Assembly: GCA_951804985.1 (NCBI GenBank)
Contig: OX638133.1
Location: 71,554,367-71,618,366, forward strand
Length of the DNA: 64,000 nt
Origin: Dryomyza anilis
Taxonomy: Eukaryota; Arthropoda; Insecta; Diptera; Dryomyzidae
Direction: 5' to 3'
In this document: piece by piece, positions 37,861-49,929 of the stretch
How the letters are laid out: each line of letters begins with the position of its first letter
Numbering within the stretch: the stretch's first letter is position 1
Notes under the pieces: model-generated
The model's database searches: none
Told to the model about the DNA's origin: nothing
The model's input: only the letters and a program-made list of their open reading frames with translations
Translations under genes and position numbers: made by a program

Positions 37861-37994
37861 ACGTAACAGTTATTTTCAAATTTAATTTCAAAATGTTTAG
37901 GTTATTTTAAACATCAACCAACATAATCCATTTCTGGTTAATTTCAAGTTCTTGATTCTCTCTGCCTACTGAGAATTTGGTACCAAATAGGTAT

Positions 37995-38100
37995 GTCGAT
38001 CCCGGGATCCCGGAATTTCAGGATCCCGGGATTGAGACTAAAATCAGTCCCGAAATAATCCCGGGATTTAAAACTGAAATCCCGGTATTTTCGGGATTAG
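37995..38100. repeat. Cluster of palindromic CCCGGGAT motifs
   Basis: At least six copies of GATCCCGG, CCCGGGAT or near forms (tcccgaaat, atcccggtatt) in about 100 bases, in both orientations. It is a sharp GC-rich island in AT-rich DNA. From 38101 to 39357 the sequence is AT-rich with nothing recognised. Confidence 0.7.
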
Positions 38101-39357
38101 AAAAATGCAAGAAATAGTATTAAAAGTGCAGCTATTTATGAAAATAAGAAAAAATATTAAAGCATTTATTACTGTGTCAATACGTAATATTAAACTAAGA
38201 CATAATTGAATTATTCTTATTGTCATGTTTTTTTTAATTCATTTGTGTATTTCATTTCTTTTCTAAATATGAAATAAACTAAATGTAAATTTTGTATGCA
38301 TCATTATTAAAAACCACATAACGTAAATGCTCCACCTACGTTATCTGAATCTTTCGTCCTACAGTTTCTTTTTAATAACATTGTCCTACAATAATTTTGG
38401 TGCAGTAAAAATTGCAGCAAATATTGAATACATTTATGACGCTTATTCTGAAAATGACATTAGTTTTGTCAAATTTGGCTTTTTTATTTCATTTTTAAAA
38501 TTCTCACTTTTTTAACCGATAAAGGATTTTTTTATTATAGCGAAAGTTTTTCTGCGAAAAGATAATTGCAGTCTTTTCTTTTAATTTTAAAAATTAAAGA
38601 AGACCAAAATAATGGAAAATTTAAAAATTGGCCAACAACTAGAGCCAATTTGACAAAACTGATGTCATATTCGAACTCAGCGTTACAAATGTATCCAATA
38701 TTTGCTGCAACTTTTACTGCACTACGCCAAAATTTGAATTTTGTCGGGCAGTGTTATTTTTGATTTAAAATATTGACAATTGGTGAAAAAATCATTAATT
38801 GATTGAAATAATATTATTAGAAAAAAAATAAAAAATTAAACATTAGTTCGACAAAAACGAAATAAAATAATTTAAAATTGCTAATGCACTTAAGACCTGA
38901 ACCGTTCACTTTTAGTCCTGGAAAATATAAATTTTCTATAAACATTAAAATATTCACTATAAATACACATTTTATTTCGAATTAATTTTAATAAAAATTA
39001 AATTTGTTTGTAAAAATTATTAATTTTTGATATAATTTATTAAATTTTAACATAACGTTGAAGTTTTAATTTTCATTTAAATTCATTGTAATGGTGTAAT
39101 TTAAAATGTTCACTAATAAATACAATTACTTATTTCACTTAAAATATTTTTAATTTTTTATTATTTATTGTTTTATTTCTATATTTCGAAAAGAATAGCT
39201 ATTTGACGAAATGTACGTAATTTTAAACCAAGTTTCCAAAGTCAAGTAACATGATATTTAAATTCAGATGACAATTTTTTTTGTTCGAAATACAGAAGTG
39301 AATTTAATAAAATATCGTAAATTTAATCAACAATATTTTCGAAACATCAATTAACTT

Positions 39358-39592
39358 AATGTAGAGCGACAGGGACAGCAAACGACGTCATATTTCTTGC
39401 TGCTCTTTTGACATTTATCTTCAGTAAGGTTTGCCATTTTATAATGGAAAGATATTCGAATTTCGGTAGTAAATTTTAATAATTTCTACTTGTTATTTGC
39501 TCGCATATCTTTTCATCAAAATGGCAAACCTTACTGAAGAGAAAGAGCGGCAAGAAATATGGCGTCGTTTGCTGTCCCTGTCGCTCTACATT
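39358..39592. mobile_element. Palindromic MITE with ~90-bp arms
   Basis: Left arm AATGTAGAGCGACAGGGACA and right arm its reverse complement. Pairing continues through GCAAACGACG, CATATTTCTTGC and CTTCAGTAAGGTTTGCCATT, leaving a loop of about 50 bases. Coding-like frames in it are a by-product. Confidence 0.8.
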
Positions 39593-39639
39593 TGTAGTGT
39601 CCCAGTTGAAAAACCCTTGAAAAAAAACTTTTGTAGCGC

Positions 39640-40330
39640 TCTTATTGAAAAACCCTATATATTTAAATTCTTCGTTTTGAGTCTAATGAAATATATCATA
39701 TTTTTAAAAATGTTAAGAATTTGTATTTTTTTTTTGCATTTGAGTTTAACATTTATTTATTAGAATATTTTATTTTATAAGAATAATTTTGTTACCCAAT
39801 TTTATTAATAATAATAATAGTTTGGCGCTACAGTCCTGTATAGAACTTCGGCCGAGCTCTCTCACCATTTTGAGGTGTGCGTGTTATATTTGTACTCAAA
39901 GTGGTGGGACCTACAGTTTTTTGCCGAATCCGAACGGCGGGTGAGAGCTTTTCATAGGCAATGTTTTACTCTCGTAGGTTTGCCATTTACTGACGAGAGG
40001 TAGCGCGGTATAGAAAAATGTTTCTATGAAAAGATGTTGTTAGCCCCAGTCCAGGCTTGAACCGGGGACCTTTCGGCTCGCAGTCCAACGCACTAACCAC
40101 TGAGCTACCGCGGCTACACCCAATTTTATTATAAAAGGTTTTTAATAACATCTCGATCATATTATATTAATACGATATCAAATCTGTTTTTTCATAAGTG
40201 TCACATCAGGTTTTATTAAGTAGACTTTAGATCAGTATTTTTTATGAACGTTGGATCGGTTGCTTTACGTGGATTTGGAATTAGACGGATGCGAAATAAG
40301 CCTTAAACAATTTCTATTCGGGCGGAAAAT
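39640..40330 (+). mobile_element. Repeat family B, copy 1, interrupted by a SINE
   Basis: Shares blocks with copies at 41800-42110, 44161-45471 and 45472-45900: aattttattataaaagg, atctcgatcatattatatta, aagtgtcacatcaggttt and gatgcgaaataag. Internal parts found in the other copies (aggatcatttcag...) are missing here. Confidence 0.6.
39808..40117 (-). mobile_element. tRNA-derived SINE, full copy with 14-bp target-site duplication
   Basis: Flanked by acccaattttatta at 39794-39807 and again at 40118-40131. The head reads on the minus strand from 40117 (GTAGCCGCGGTAGCTCAGTG, box B GGTTCAAGCC). The 3' tail is (ATT)n beside 39808. This copy defines the family boundaries. Confidence 0.88.
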
Positions 40331-40539
40331 CATAAAATCATTTTATAGTGGTCGAGACAAATTTGTTTTTTTTTTATTTACAGTTTACATTATGTTAATA
40401 CATATTTTTTGACCTACATTTTGGATATACTTAGACTTACACTTAGATGATTTGAAATTCAATCAAAAAAAGTAATATATTATTTACTCTTATCATCAAT
40501 CCCTTATAATTGAAAACAACTCTGTTGGCTTGGCAACCC

Positions 40540-41200
40540 TGTTGACAATGATGAGACGCTTTTACAAGCAGTGCGGCGCTTGTAGGGTGGCTGCTGCTAC
40601 TACACGATTGTTGTTGTTCTTGATTTGACTGGGCCTTGGTTTTTTTTATTGTTGCCGTTGTTTTGTTTTAAACAGGGGAACCTAAAATCACCGAAGTAGT
40701 AAAAGAAGAAGCAACAAACAAGTAAGCAGGTCAGTTTACATGTGGGACTTTTTTTTTGTTAGTATAGTTGTTGTTGTTATTTTTGGGTTGATTGGATCGC
40801 ACCACAGCACAGGGACGTTGTTCATTGTGTGGATGGATGGTTGGCTCAACGAATGCGGCACAAAGCGTAGCCAGCAATCGGCAACAACCACCACCCAAGA
40901 CCCAAGCCCAACTTTGATTCAAACGAACGCAATAGCAGCAGGTGGGAGTGAAAGAAGAAGTAGGATTGATAAAGTGCGGGAGAGAGCAAAGATCTGGCAA
41001 GCGTTGGTAGAGCAGCATCGATACAGCTACAACAACAACAAAATGATTTGATGAAAAATTCCACAACACGCAATAAACGTGCCACAGCGTCGACGATCTT
41101 CACTGATCTTTGGATCTTTGGTTTGACATATATAATACATACATATTTTATGTGCTGCTTGTATATAACACGGCCCACACACACATAATCGAAGGTTTTG
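40540..41200. other. GC-richer block, candidate regulatory DNA
   Basis: Complex sequence; frames on the two strands overlap and resemble no family. From 41201 to 41799 nothing is recognised. Confidence 0.25.
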
Positions 41201-41799
41201 TGCAATTATATTTTCCAGTGGGTATTTTCTGATAGAAGTGGGTGTCTTGCATAATTCTAATATTTTGGAGGAAGTGATGTGAATAGATTATTTAAATAAA
41301 TATGATCTCCGAGGATTGAAACCTAAAAATATTCAAACCATTTTAAAATTTGTAATGAATTAAAACGTTAGTTCTGACCTTTGCATAACGGGTACCGTAT
41401 TAACCCTTGGATGGGAAACTGTGTCTATCCTAATATAAGTTGTGCTATTGCCATGATGGGGAATTGATATTACCTTGTCATCGTATGTAAACTTTGTCAT
41501 AATTCGACCAGTTACATGACAAACATGATCATGTTTTACTAATAGTGTAAATTTCTACTAGGGAAGTCGATCCATATATTCCTTGAATACCAATCTTTTT
41601 TCAAGCTCAATAAAAATTTTTGAAACTACTTGTTTTCTGTTTTAGGAATTTTGAGTCAAACGAAGCCATTTTCGGGAATAATGGGATACGTTGGAAGTTT
41701 AAAACTTTCGTTTAAAGTTGAATACTGACAAATTAACCTCTTTAGAATGGCTGCCTCACAAACATATTTAACTGTCCGATTCAGTGTTGCCAGTTTCAT

Positions 41800-42240
41800 A
41801 TTTATTAAGCTTGATTTAACTTTTTATTTTTTCATTTAGCCTGAAAATTTTTAATTATACGATTTATAATCAGATTTTTTCATGAGTTTCATTACATAAA
41901 TTTTACATCAGGATTAAAGGATGGATTAGGTTGCCGTACGTAAATTTAGGATTACCCTAGTTTAAATTAGGATTACTCTAGTCGACTTTGTTCAGGATCA
42001 TTTCAGATGGCCTTTGGTAGGGGTTCCTTATCGTATGCTGATCAGAAACGGTTGCCAAATAAAGCTAATTATAATCAATTTCCACTCGGGATTTTGTTAG
42101 AGATTTTTCATTCAAAAACAAAATATCTGCAATGTTCAATTAATATCAGTTATTCAAGACTTGATAATCCAATAAGCCTGGCATTTCCTACATGGGATAC
42201 CGGTTGTACAATTATTTTAAATTAGGGATTCTCAGCCATC
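41800..42240 (+). mobile_element. Repeat family B, copy 2
   Basis: Contains ttaggattaccctag, gttcaggatcatttcag, tggcctttggtagggg and aatcaatttccactcggg, matching copies 3 and 4 in inverse orientation. Ends are not defined. Confidence 0.55.
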
Positions 42241-42266
42241 CGTTCCCCATCATCATGTAGTACAAC

Positions 42267-42660
42267 TAGAGATGGGCGCGTGTCTGTTTATGATGGCACG
42301 GACACGCAGATAGGAGACACGCACGAGCACGAGCCCGACGACTAAATTTAAAGGCACGCACGAGAAGCATGATAAAACACGGGATATAGAAAGACACGAA
42401 GAAGCACGAGATAACACGAAAAAAGCACGGAATCATATGAAAAACTAGGCAAAACGTGAAAAATATAAACGATTCCGATTACAATTCCGTATCTTTGCGG
42501 TCCGATTCAAGTTCCAACCAAAACATTTTTATATGGATTCCTATTCCGGTTCCACACATTTTTTAAATCGGTACCGGTTCTTTATGGTATGTTATTATAA
42601 ATAATTCAAAAATTAATTTGGTACGCGCGTTGGTAATTTGGCGGCACGCGCCCATCTCTA
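42267..42660. mobile_element. hAT-like MITE with perfect 8-bp target-site duplication
   Basis: Inverted ends TAGAGATGGGCGCGTG and CACGCGCCCATCTCTA. The flanks are identical: agtacaac at 42259-42266 and 42661-42668. The interior has irregular cacga/gcacga repetition and ggttccggttc-like motifs, with no transposase. An 8-bp duplication and TAGAGATGGGC ends are typical of the hAT superfamily. Confidence 0.88.
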
Positions 42661-42668
42661 AGTACAAC

Positions 42669-43489
42669 AACACCCACGAAATTTGTTTTCTGCGAACTAG
42701 ATCGCGATCTTCGATGTTGTGTTGTGGAATTAGTACATGTTTGTATTACACTTGCAAACACGATGAATAAGTTTGTATTTTCTTTTTGAGTACGTTTATA
42801 TTTGGAAATTACGATATATTTATCAGATTGTAGTACTTGTTTAAAGTACTAAGTACTTGTTTAGTAATGGTTAAGTACCTACGTTTTTGTTCAAAATACG
42901 ACCATTTTTTGTGTGACCTTATTTGCTCGCCAGTTTTGATGTTTTTACTGACATTTTTTTAACTTTTGTAATCGTTATTTTTTTTTTCATTTTTGAACGT
43001 TTATTTTCACTCGAAGGGAGAATTAGTACCTCTGGAAATTTTGTCCATAAATATTACGTTTTCTTACATATAATCTAAAACATAAACTTTTTTGTTTTGC
43101 TAAAGGAACCGACTTAACAGTTGGAAAAACTGAATAAGTTGTTGTTCGGAAGAAACTGGTATTATGTGTTAGGTTTAATTTTTAACTTGGGTCCAAATAT
43201 AGAGTGAAAATGATCGAGAAATAATAAATTTATTGTAATAGAGTATTAGAAGACTTTTTTGTAAGGTATAATCATTTCTCATCTAAATTATCTTCGAGTT
43301 ATCGATAATTATATAAATATTACTCATATATAGTACCTAATATATCAAATCACCACACATGTCAGCAATTTTATTTGGAATGCAGTTCACCTTTTGGAAC
43401 CCTTCTGAAATCATTAAGCACACGATAATCCAAGCGGAACATAGAGTGAAATCCAAGCAGGATGTTTGAAAAAGAAATTGAAAGTTATC
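42669..43489. other. AT-rich tract, nothing recognised
   Basis: No gene or repeat boundary found. Confidence 0.4.
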
Positions 43490-43990
43490 TCGAGTATTTC
43501 TTGTTATTCGTCATCAAAACAATGACGAACCTCTCTAGTTAATGTGCATGCCGTACGGTGGTGCACCTTCAATAGCAATAACTGGTTATTGGAAACGCTA
43601 ACGAAAACCTGCAATAAAAAATATATATATAAAACCCCACCGATCGATTGTCAATGATGCGCCGGCGACCGACGACGTCGGCGTTGCAATGATCGTGATT
43701 CAAACCGGTTCAAAAGAAATTGAGAGCAACGATGAAAAATGCACTACTTCAATGATGTTACGAGTACCACCAACTATACTCTTGGGTACAATGTACGATC
43801 CAAGCAACAAGCGATCGTTGGCGGTACTGATTGGTGGTGGTGGTGGTGACGATGTGATATAATGCTGCATAATAAGAAGGTCAATTACAATAAATACCAG
43901 TTGAGCCAGTGGAATACGTCATCAATGTTGGGTGTCATGACAACGATGATCGTGTTAGACTTTGGATTTAATGCGAATAAATACGAGATG
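43490..43990. other. GC-richer block, candidate regulatory DNA
   Basis: Complex, low-repeat sequence (ggtggtggtggtgacgatg, gccggcgaccgacgacgtcgg); no gene recognised. Confidence 0.25.
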
Positions 43991-44160
43991 CTCTTAATCT
44001 GGGGGAAATTGTTTAGTAGTATAATATGGCTTGTCGTTTATGAATGGGATGCATCATTGTAGAATATGTAAATCACCTTATAGAAGTTTGGGAGTTTTTA
44101 ATTTTTGAAATACCTAGTAGAAATGTACTTTATTAAGGAAGACATGAGCATGTACACCGT

Positions 44161-45471
44161 AGTGGAAATTGGCTAAGGTTAGTCTTATTTCGCATCCATC
44201 TCTGATCAGAATACCCACCAAAGGCCACCAAAAAGATTCTGAACAGTGCACTGTGGGACAGAAGTCAATTCTAGCTCGCCGTAAATACAGTTTTGCTCCA
44301 ATCTTAACGAAACTTTACACTAAGCATACATTTTCTATGAATAGATATCAATTTGAAAATTATCAAGATTGGTCCATTGCCACGCCCACCTGTCATATAA
44401 TTGAAATGGTAAAACGACTATAACTTTTGTTTGGAATGAGATATTTTTGATAATTGGTATTTAGATACATAGTGTAATTGCATATGACCATTCTTAATAT
44501 CAGCGTGATTGACCAACTGCCACGCCTACCATTCTTCTTGAACTATATTACTTGATCATCGTAAGAGATATACTGATAATAATAGGTAATATGGTACATA
44601 TCACACACAATTCTTAACTACCATACCAAATATGAGCCAGTTTTGTCAACTATAATGACAGAAAAGACAAAACTGACATATTAAAGAAACAAAATTTTAT
44701 TAAATTATTTTACGATTTTCGTACTTTTTTCTTCACTTAAACTCATTTTAAATGACGTGTGGCAAACTAATGCAGGCATGTTTAACACCGTCAGAAAGAA
44801 GACATTTCAGACATTATCCCGTAAAAAGATTTATGAGAGCATTTGGAAGCTTTTTTTTCCATGTCTACTTTTGTATAAAAAATACTTAATTTTTGTTTTA
44901 TGTTTTTGACAGATAATCAGGAAAAACACGAATAGCCATTTGAAATTTGTGATACACAAGATGATAGTTCTCTCAATTCCCAATAATATAAAACTAACAC
45001 TCTTCATGTGGAGTATATATTCAAACAGTTATGTAAGTTTTAATGTAACCCATTTTTATTTCTTGAAAAACACTTGTTTAATTTTTTCACTTTAAGCCTA
45101 CAGAAGGATTGTTTCACTAGGGTGTATCATTTTTTGTTTTTTCTCTAGGTTCTCATAAATTATTAATAAAATTACATATTTTTAAACTTTCTGCATCAAA
45201 TTTTAATTTCTGATTTTCGGCGAGCTTCTGTCCCATAGTGCAGTGTCGACTAGGGCAATACTAATTTAAAATTCACGTAAGAAACCTGATTGGAATTCGT
45301 ATTATTATAAAATGATCGAGATGTTATTCAAAACCCCTTTTATAATAAAATTGGGTAACTTAATTCTTCTAATGAAATAAAATATTTTAATATATATATA
45401 AAAGTTAAACAGAAATGTAAAATAAATTCAAAGCTTTTAAAAATTTACAATTTCTCATATAGACTTACCCA
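44161..45471 (-). mobile_element. Repeat family B, copy 3, split by another element
   Basis: Begins agtggaaattggctaagg and ends at agacttaccc, where copy 4 starts in the same orientation. The element at 44249-45240 interrupts it; removing that element restores ctgaacagtgtcgactaggg, which matches copy 4's ctgaacagggacgattaggg. Confidence 0.65.
44249..45240. mobile_element. 992-bp element nested in family B (family C)
   Basis: Inverted ends CACTGTGGGACAGAAG and CACTATGGGACAGAAG (15 of 16), flanked by cagtg at 44244-44248 and 45241-45245 (5-bp duplication). It contains tgccacgcccacc motifs common in fly dispersed repeats, and no coding frame of note. Confidence 0.72.
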
Positions 45472-46215
45472 AGTGGAAATTGGTTAAGGTTAGTCTTATT
45501 TCGGATCCGTCCCTGGTCAGAATACGACAAGGCAACCCTACCAAAGGCCACCTGAAATGATCCTGAACAGGGACGATTAGGGTAATCCTAATTTCAAATT
45601 CACGTAAGGCAAACTGATCCAACCTTCATAAAAAATCCTGATCTACAGCCTATATAATTAAAACTGCAGTTTGATGTGACACTTATGAACAAACCTGATT
45701 GGACATCGTATTAATATAATATGATCGAGATTTTATTAAAAACTTGTGTAATAGATTTGGGTAGCGAAATTATTCTAATAAAATAATATATTAAAAAAAA
45801 AATGTTAAACTCAAATGCAAAGTAGTTCAAATTCTCAATATTTATAAAATTGAAAATTTTAATATCTTATTTAGACTCAAAACGTTGACTTTTTGTCATT
45901 GGAAAAGTTATTGATCAAATTTGTTCACAAAACTATTTTTTGTATAAAAGGTCTATAAATTTTGTAAAAGCAGTTTCAGCATCGGTTAGGATAATGATAA
46001 GATCAGTAGCCTGATCAGGCACCTAATCAGGATAGCAACTACCAATAGCGGCACTGATATAAACCCTTAACCATTGCCTGATTTGAAATCAGGCTGCCTG
46101 ATCAGACAATGATCGCACACTGAACTAAATTTACACTCGGGTAAAACATCGAATTTTTGTCATTGCAAAATTTATTGGTAAAGTTATTTTTTGTTTGAAT
46201 TTGATAAAAGTAGTT
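45472..46215 (-). mobile_element. Repeat family B, copy 4, and flanking duplication
   Basis: Starts aagtggaaattggttaagg directly after copy 3 and shares all its blocks without the family C insertion. A short unit (tttttgtcattg-aaa-tttattg) at about 45893-45960 recurs at 46155-46215. Confidence 0.55.
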
Positions 46216-48120
46216 TTAAAATAATTTTAATATACATCGAATGATTTAACCTGATCATTACCTAATCGGAAATCGTTTATTCGTTTTTTCAAAGAACCTT
46301 TTAATATTAAAAACGTATATAATAAATAAAGTTTTAATGCAAAATTCAACTTTACTAAAAATTTTAGTGATCACTAAAACATTTTTTAAATTTTGATTTC
46401 TTTAAAATGTTTGCTAACGGTAGTATACATTATTCATAGATCCATATTGGGGAAAATAGAATAATGTACCGATGATTATTGGATTGAATTATTGGTTATG
46501 TACCGGGTTATAGTGTATTTCTACATTAAAATTACAAAAAATACATATTTAAAGAATAAAATTGATAAATGCAAATAATGTAAATATATATATAGTTCTA
46601 ATTCTTATTTTAAACTAAAAAAAAACTTAAAAAAGAAACTATCTTGATATAATATTTCAAATACTCCTTTTCGCACCGTTTTTCGTCGTTTCGTTTCATT
46701 CCTACACACCCAGTTTATCAACAATTTATCAACAGTAATGTGGGTGTTATTGTGTGTCTGCGTTGGTTTGGTCGATACGCAATACGCAGCTGGAGTGGGT
46801 CGACGTTTTTTTCCCCTGTGTATCCCTGGCGCTCCCTTGATCTTTGTCGATCGTAAAGCGTTTTTATGCAAACCATGTCTACTGCTATGGGGGGGAGTTT
46901 TTTTCTCAAGTTCTCGTCTGACAATTTCTTATATTGTCACGTTTCATTTGTAAGGCCTGTGTTGTTTGACCCTTGCGTTTTTATTGCGCGATCATAATAT
47001 TTTATTTGCAGTTTTCTGAAAGGCTGGAGATTGTGAAGTATTTAATGTGTAGTGTTTATTGTGGGTCGTATTTTTCGTATTGTCCATGGGGTGGGTTGAT
47101 ATTGTTTTCGAGAATTATTTGAATTAATAAATAACGAAAGGGTTGTAAGTAGATCTAAATGAAGTGACTCAGTTGACATGTACAGTTTTAACTGTATGTT
47201 TTTCTAAATACACATTCTGCAGTGTTTAGTTTAAAATATTATAGAAGGTAAATTTGATTTTAAGTTGGATATAACGAATTCATTAGCCTAACCAATATTC
47301 GAAATAAAAATTTGATTTACTAACTATTTATGTAATGCACAAAAATGGTGCACACCAGGGTATTGAAATATAAAATGTTCAAAAATGGGCCGTTTTTAGC
47401 CCAAAAATGAATTCTTTTTGCTTCATACCTCTGGTCCTGTTAAATTTTGAAAATTGATCTGAATATATAATTTGTGTTCTGTTATGTATATTTTGGATAA
47501 AATAAAAATAAGTCTGACTGAATATAGAATCCTCAAAAACATGGTTTTTCGTTTTTGTCGAATATCCTTGAAACTGGACGCATGGGGGAAAAAACTTAAA
47601 ACGCCATTGTTCTTAGAATGTCAAAATTCATAAGAATATGTAACTTTCATTTCTGGTGTCAAACATTTTTGTCTAATGAGCGCACAGTGTAATATGGCTT
47701 GTCTCAATTTAAATTAATTAAAAATGTGACTGATTTTGTATCGTATTTAGAGCAGATGTGAAAAAAGGCAGGCTACTTAACTTAAACTAATTTACACTCA
47801 GGTACATAAGTATTGGATAATTTTTGATTTGTAATGCAATACTTCAAAAATGTTTTTAAAACTGGTATAAATCAAAATTGTTTTATAGGTTCAGATATCA
47901 GTTTATTTCATATATTTGTATACCAGTTTTTGTTCAAAATGAAACGAAACGGTTGTAGCTGGATATCGATTTGTTTAATATTACTTGAAAATTATAAAAT
48001 ATTTTATGAAATTTAAATTTATTAGGTATTTAAAAACATTTCATTTCTTCTTTATACTCTAAATAATTTAAAGTAAATTGTTAATAGTTCGAATTTAAAT
48101 TCAAATAATTATGAAAAAAC
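46216..48120. other. AT-rich tract, no feature recognised
   Basis: Antisense-overlapping short frames at 46600-46950 resemble no protein. A short TA run lies at 46585. Confidence 0.35.
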
Positions 48121-48780
48121 CCACACCAAGCGCCATCTGCATTTCAATTTAAGAGAAAAACAAACTCACTCTCCCCACATAGTATAGCGTGCTTGCTCAC
48201 TCACACTCAAATGCCGAACAACTGCTACTATTTAGACAAGTGCCATTGATTTGCAGTGTTGTACACAAAATACTTTTAATACTTTTCCCCACCACGCCGA
48301 CGCTCAACGTCCTACGTTGCTGATGATGATGTTGAATTTTTGCACAGGAATTGCATTTAAAAATTGTTATAGATACAATTTATTGCTTGAATTGAACAAA
48401 AAGCTAAAGGCAAAATTGAAACAAATACATGGGGTGGTTGAGAGGAACTATTAGAGACCGACAATATGGGGGATGCAGTGCCAAAAACAAACAAATGGAC
48501 AGACAGACTGACTGGCAGAGGAAATGACTGGACTGGAATGGTATGGAAACGAATGGGACTAAAAGTGGTGTGAGTTGCCAACGGCGCCTGCTCCAAATCA
48601 ATAATAAAGTGGAGTGAGCAGGGCAGGAAAAATGCATACAAAAAAGCGGAGCGCTAGACAGGACGAAAGTCTTGATTTTGTCGAAAAATCAATAAAATTT
48701 TCAAAGTGAACATTTTAAACTTAATATAGAAATTATATCTACTATAATTAGAAAAAGGAAAACATTGCAGAAAAATGCAA
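48121..48780. other. GC-richer block near the distal chn exon
   Basis: Complex sequence with acagacagactgactgg; no gene recognised. It lies just downstream of the inferred distal first exon, a usual place for promoter-proximal regulatory DNA. Confidence 0.25.
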
Positions 48781-48814
48781 TATAGAATTTAGTTCACTAA
48801 AATACAACACTTAC

Positions 48815-49110
48815 CATCATCATCAGCGACATTTTTCCAAACTTGCTGTGGACGTCCTTTTGGTGCTGTTCAAAATATTTTTCTCACAGACACAAAATGT
48901 GTCAAATTTTGCACTAAATATTGTACAGTATGATTTTTAGTTTTTTCATTTACATTTTTTTAATAAATTTTACACTACACTTGTAGTAATTAATGATGTT
49001 TTAAATTTGCTTTATTTAAGGAAATTCACTATTTTTGTGCCCGTTTTAATTAAGAACTTGGTTTGCACTAATTTTCACGTCCACTACTAGCTCATCGGCG
49101 TTAAATATGG
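48815..49110 (-). other. Inferred distal first exon (5' leader) of chn
   Basis: On the minus strand an A-rich leader-like sequence (aaaattagtgcaaacc, gtgtagtgtaaaa) ends in a strong donor, ATGATG|GTAAGTG. An ATG in good context (ggaaaaATG) at 48832 opens MSLMMM before the donor. The 5' boundary is a guess: CCATATT at about 49110-49104 is Inr-like and GGACGTG at 49082-49076 is DPE-like, but the spacing is off by one base. Assignment to chn follows from strand, order and the matching unpaired acceptor at 19308. Confidence 0.45.
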
Positions 49111-49662
49111 CGTCTAAATTTTAAAATGTTTGCCCTGCTCACACTCAACGAACAGCACGACGTTGGAGCCATCGTCGTCGTCGTAATTGTGTCGTGTTGC
49201 CAATTGGCAATTCAACAATAATTGAACGAATGAATGCGCTCCGCTTGCTCCACCACAGGTCGTTCGTACATTTTCGCCGAACAAATCTACCGACCGACCG
49301 TCCGACCGAAAGGTGAGCGCTGCAAAAACTAACGGTTTATAGATATTTTGTAACTGTTTTTCTATGAGAGTGGGAGTCATTTAATGCGCCCGCGTCGTCA
49401 TTATAGAAAACCACCCCATTGCATTAATGATATTTAACCTACCCCCGCCCGGGTTGAAAGTGTTTTAAATTGAATGCAAATCGATCAATAATTTAATTGT
49501 TTGTTGTACACACTCGTTGGCAGCAAGTGCTGCCATTCTCTTCTCTCGGCGGGAGCTCTGTGCTCTTTATTAAAAATCAACATTCGAAAATTCAAATAAA
49601 TGCAACTGTGCAACTGAGTTGTACGCATTAGTGGGTTGCTGACTGGGTGGTGGTTTATGCGA

Positions 49663-49707
49663 TGAGAGAGTGATAGAAGTAAAAGAGAGTGAGTGGGCAG
49701 TGAGAGT
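49663..49707. promoter_or_regulatory. GAGA-rich sites upstream of the inferred chn exon
   Basis: gatgagagag, agagagtgagtg and gtgagagtg in 45 bases. GAGAG elements bind GAGA factor (Trl) at developmental promoters in flies. Located about 550 bases upstream of the proposed start region. Confidence 0.4.
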
Positions 49708-49929
49708 GTCTTAATGAATTTTGATTTTTGAACTACAGTGATTTTTTGGGGGGTTGTTTTGTTTACAATTTTGGTTCTACAAATTTCTACACATTCTTTT
49801 GATGCAACAGTGATGTAATCCCAAAAATAATTTCTTTCCTTTACAGTTATTACTGCCATGTTCAAAGGTTTAATAAGATTTAGCAAATGTATTATTTATT
49901 TAATTTTATTTGAAAAAATAAATATAGTC

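Larger units (their letters stand above)
19308..48814 (-). other. Inferred first intron of chn (about 29.5 kb)
   Basis: Bounded by an acceptor (tttacttgcag) at 19308, 47 bases before the chn start, and by a GTAAGTG donor at 48814 after a leader-like exon on the same strand. No protein gene is recognised inside. It consists of dispersed repeats and GC-richer blocks, listed separately. The splice itself is inferred, not seen. Confidence 0.5.

Noticed and set aside
39497..39763. Frame starting MLAYLFIKMANLTEEKERQEIW
   Set aside because: Begins inside the right arm of a palindromic MITE and runs into unrelated repeat DNA.
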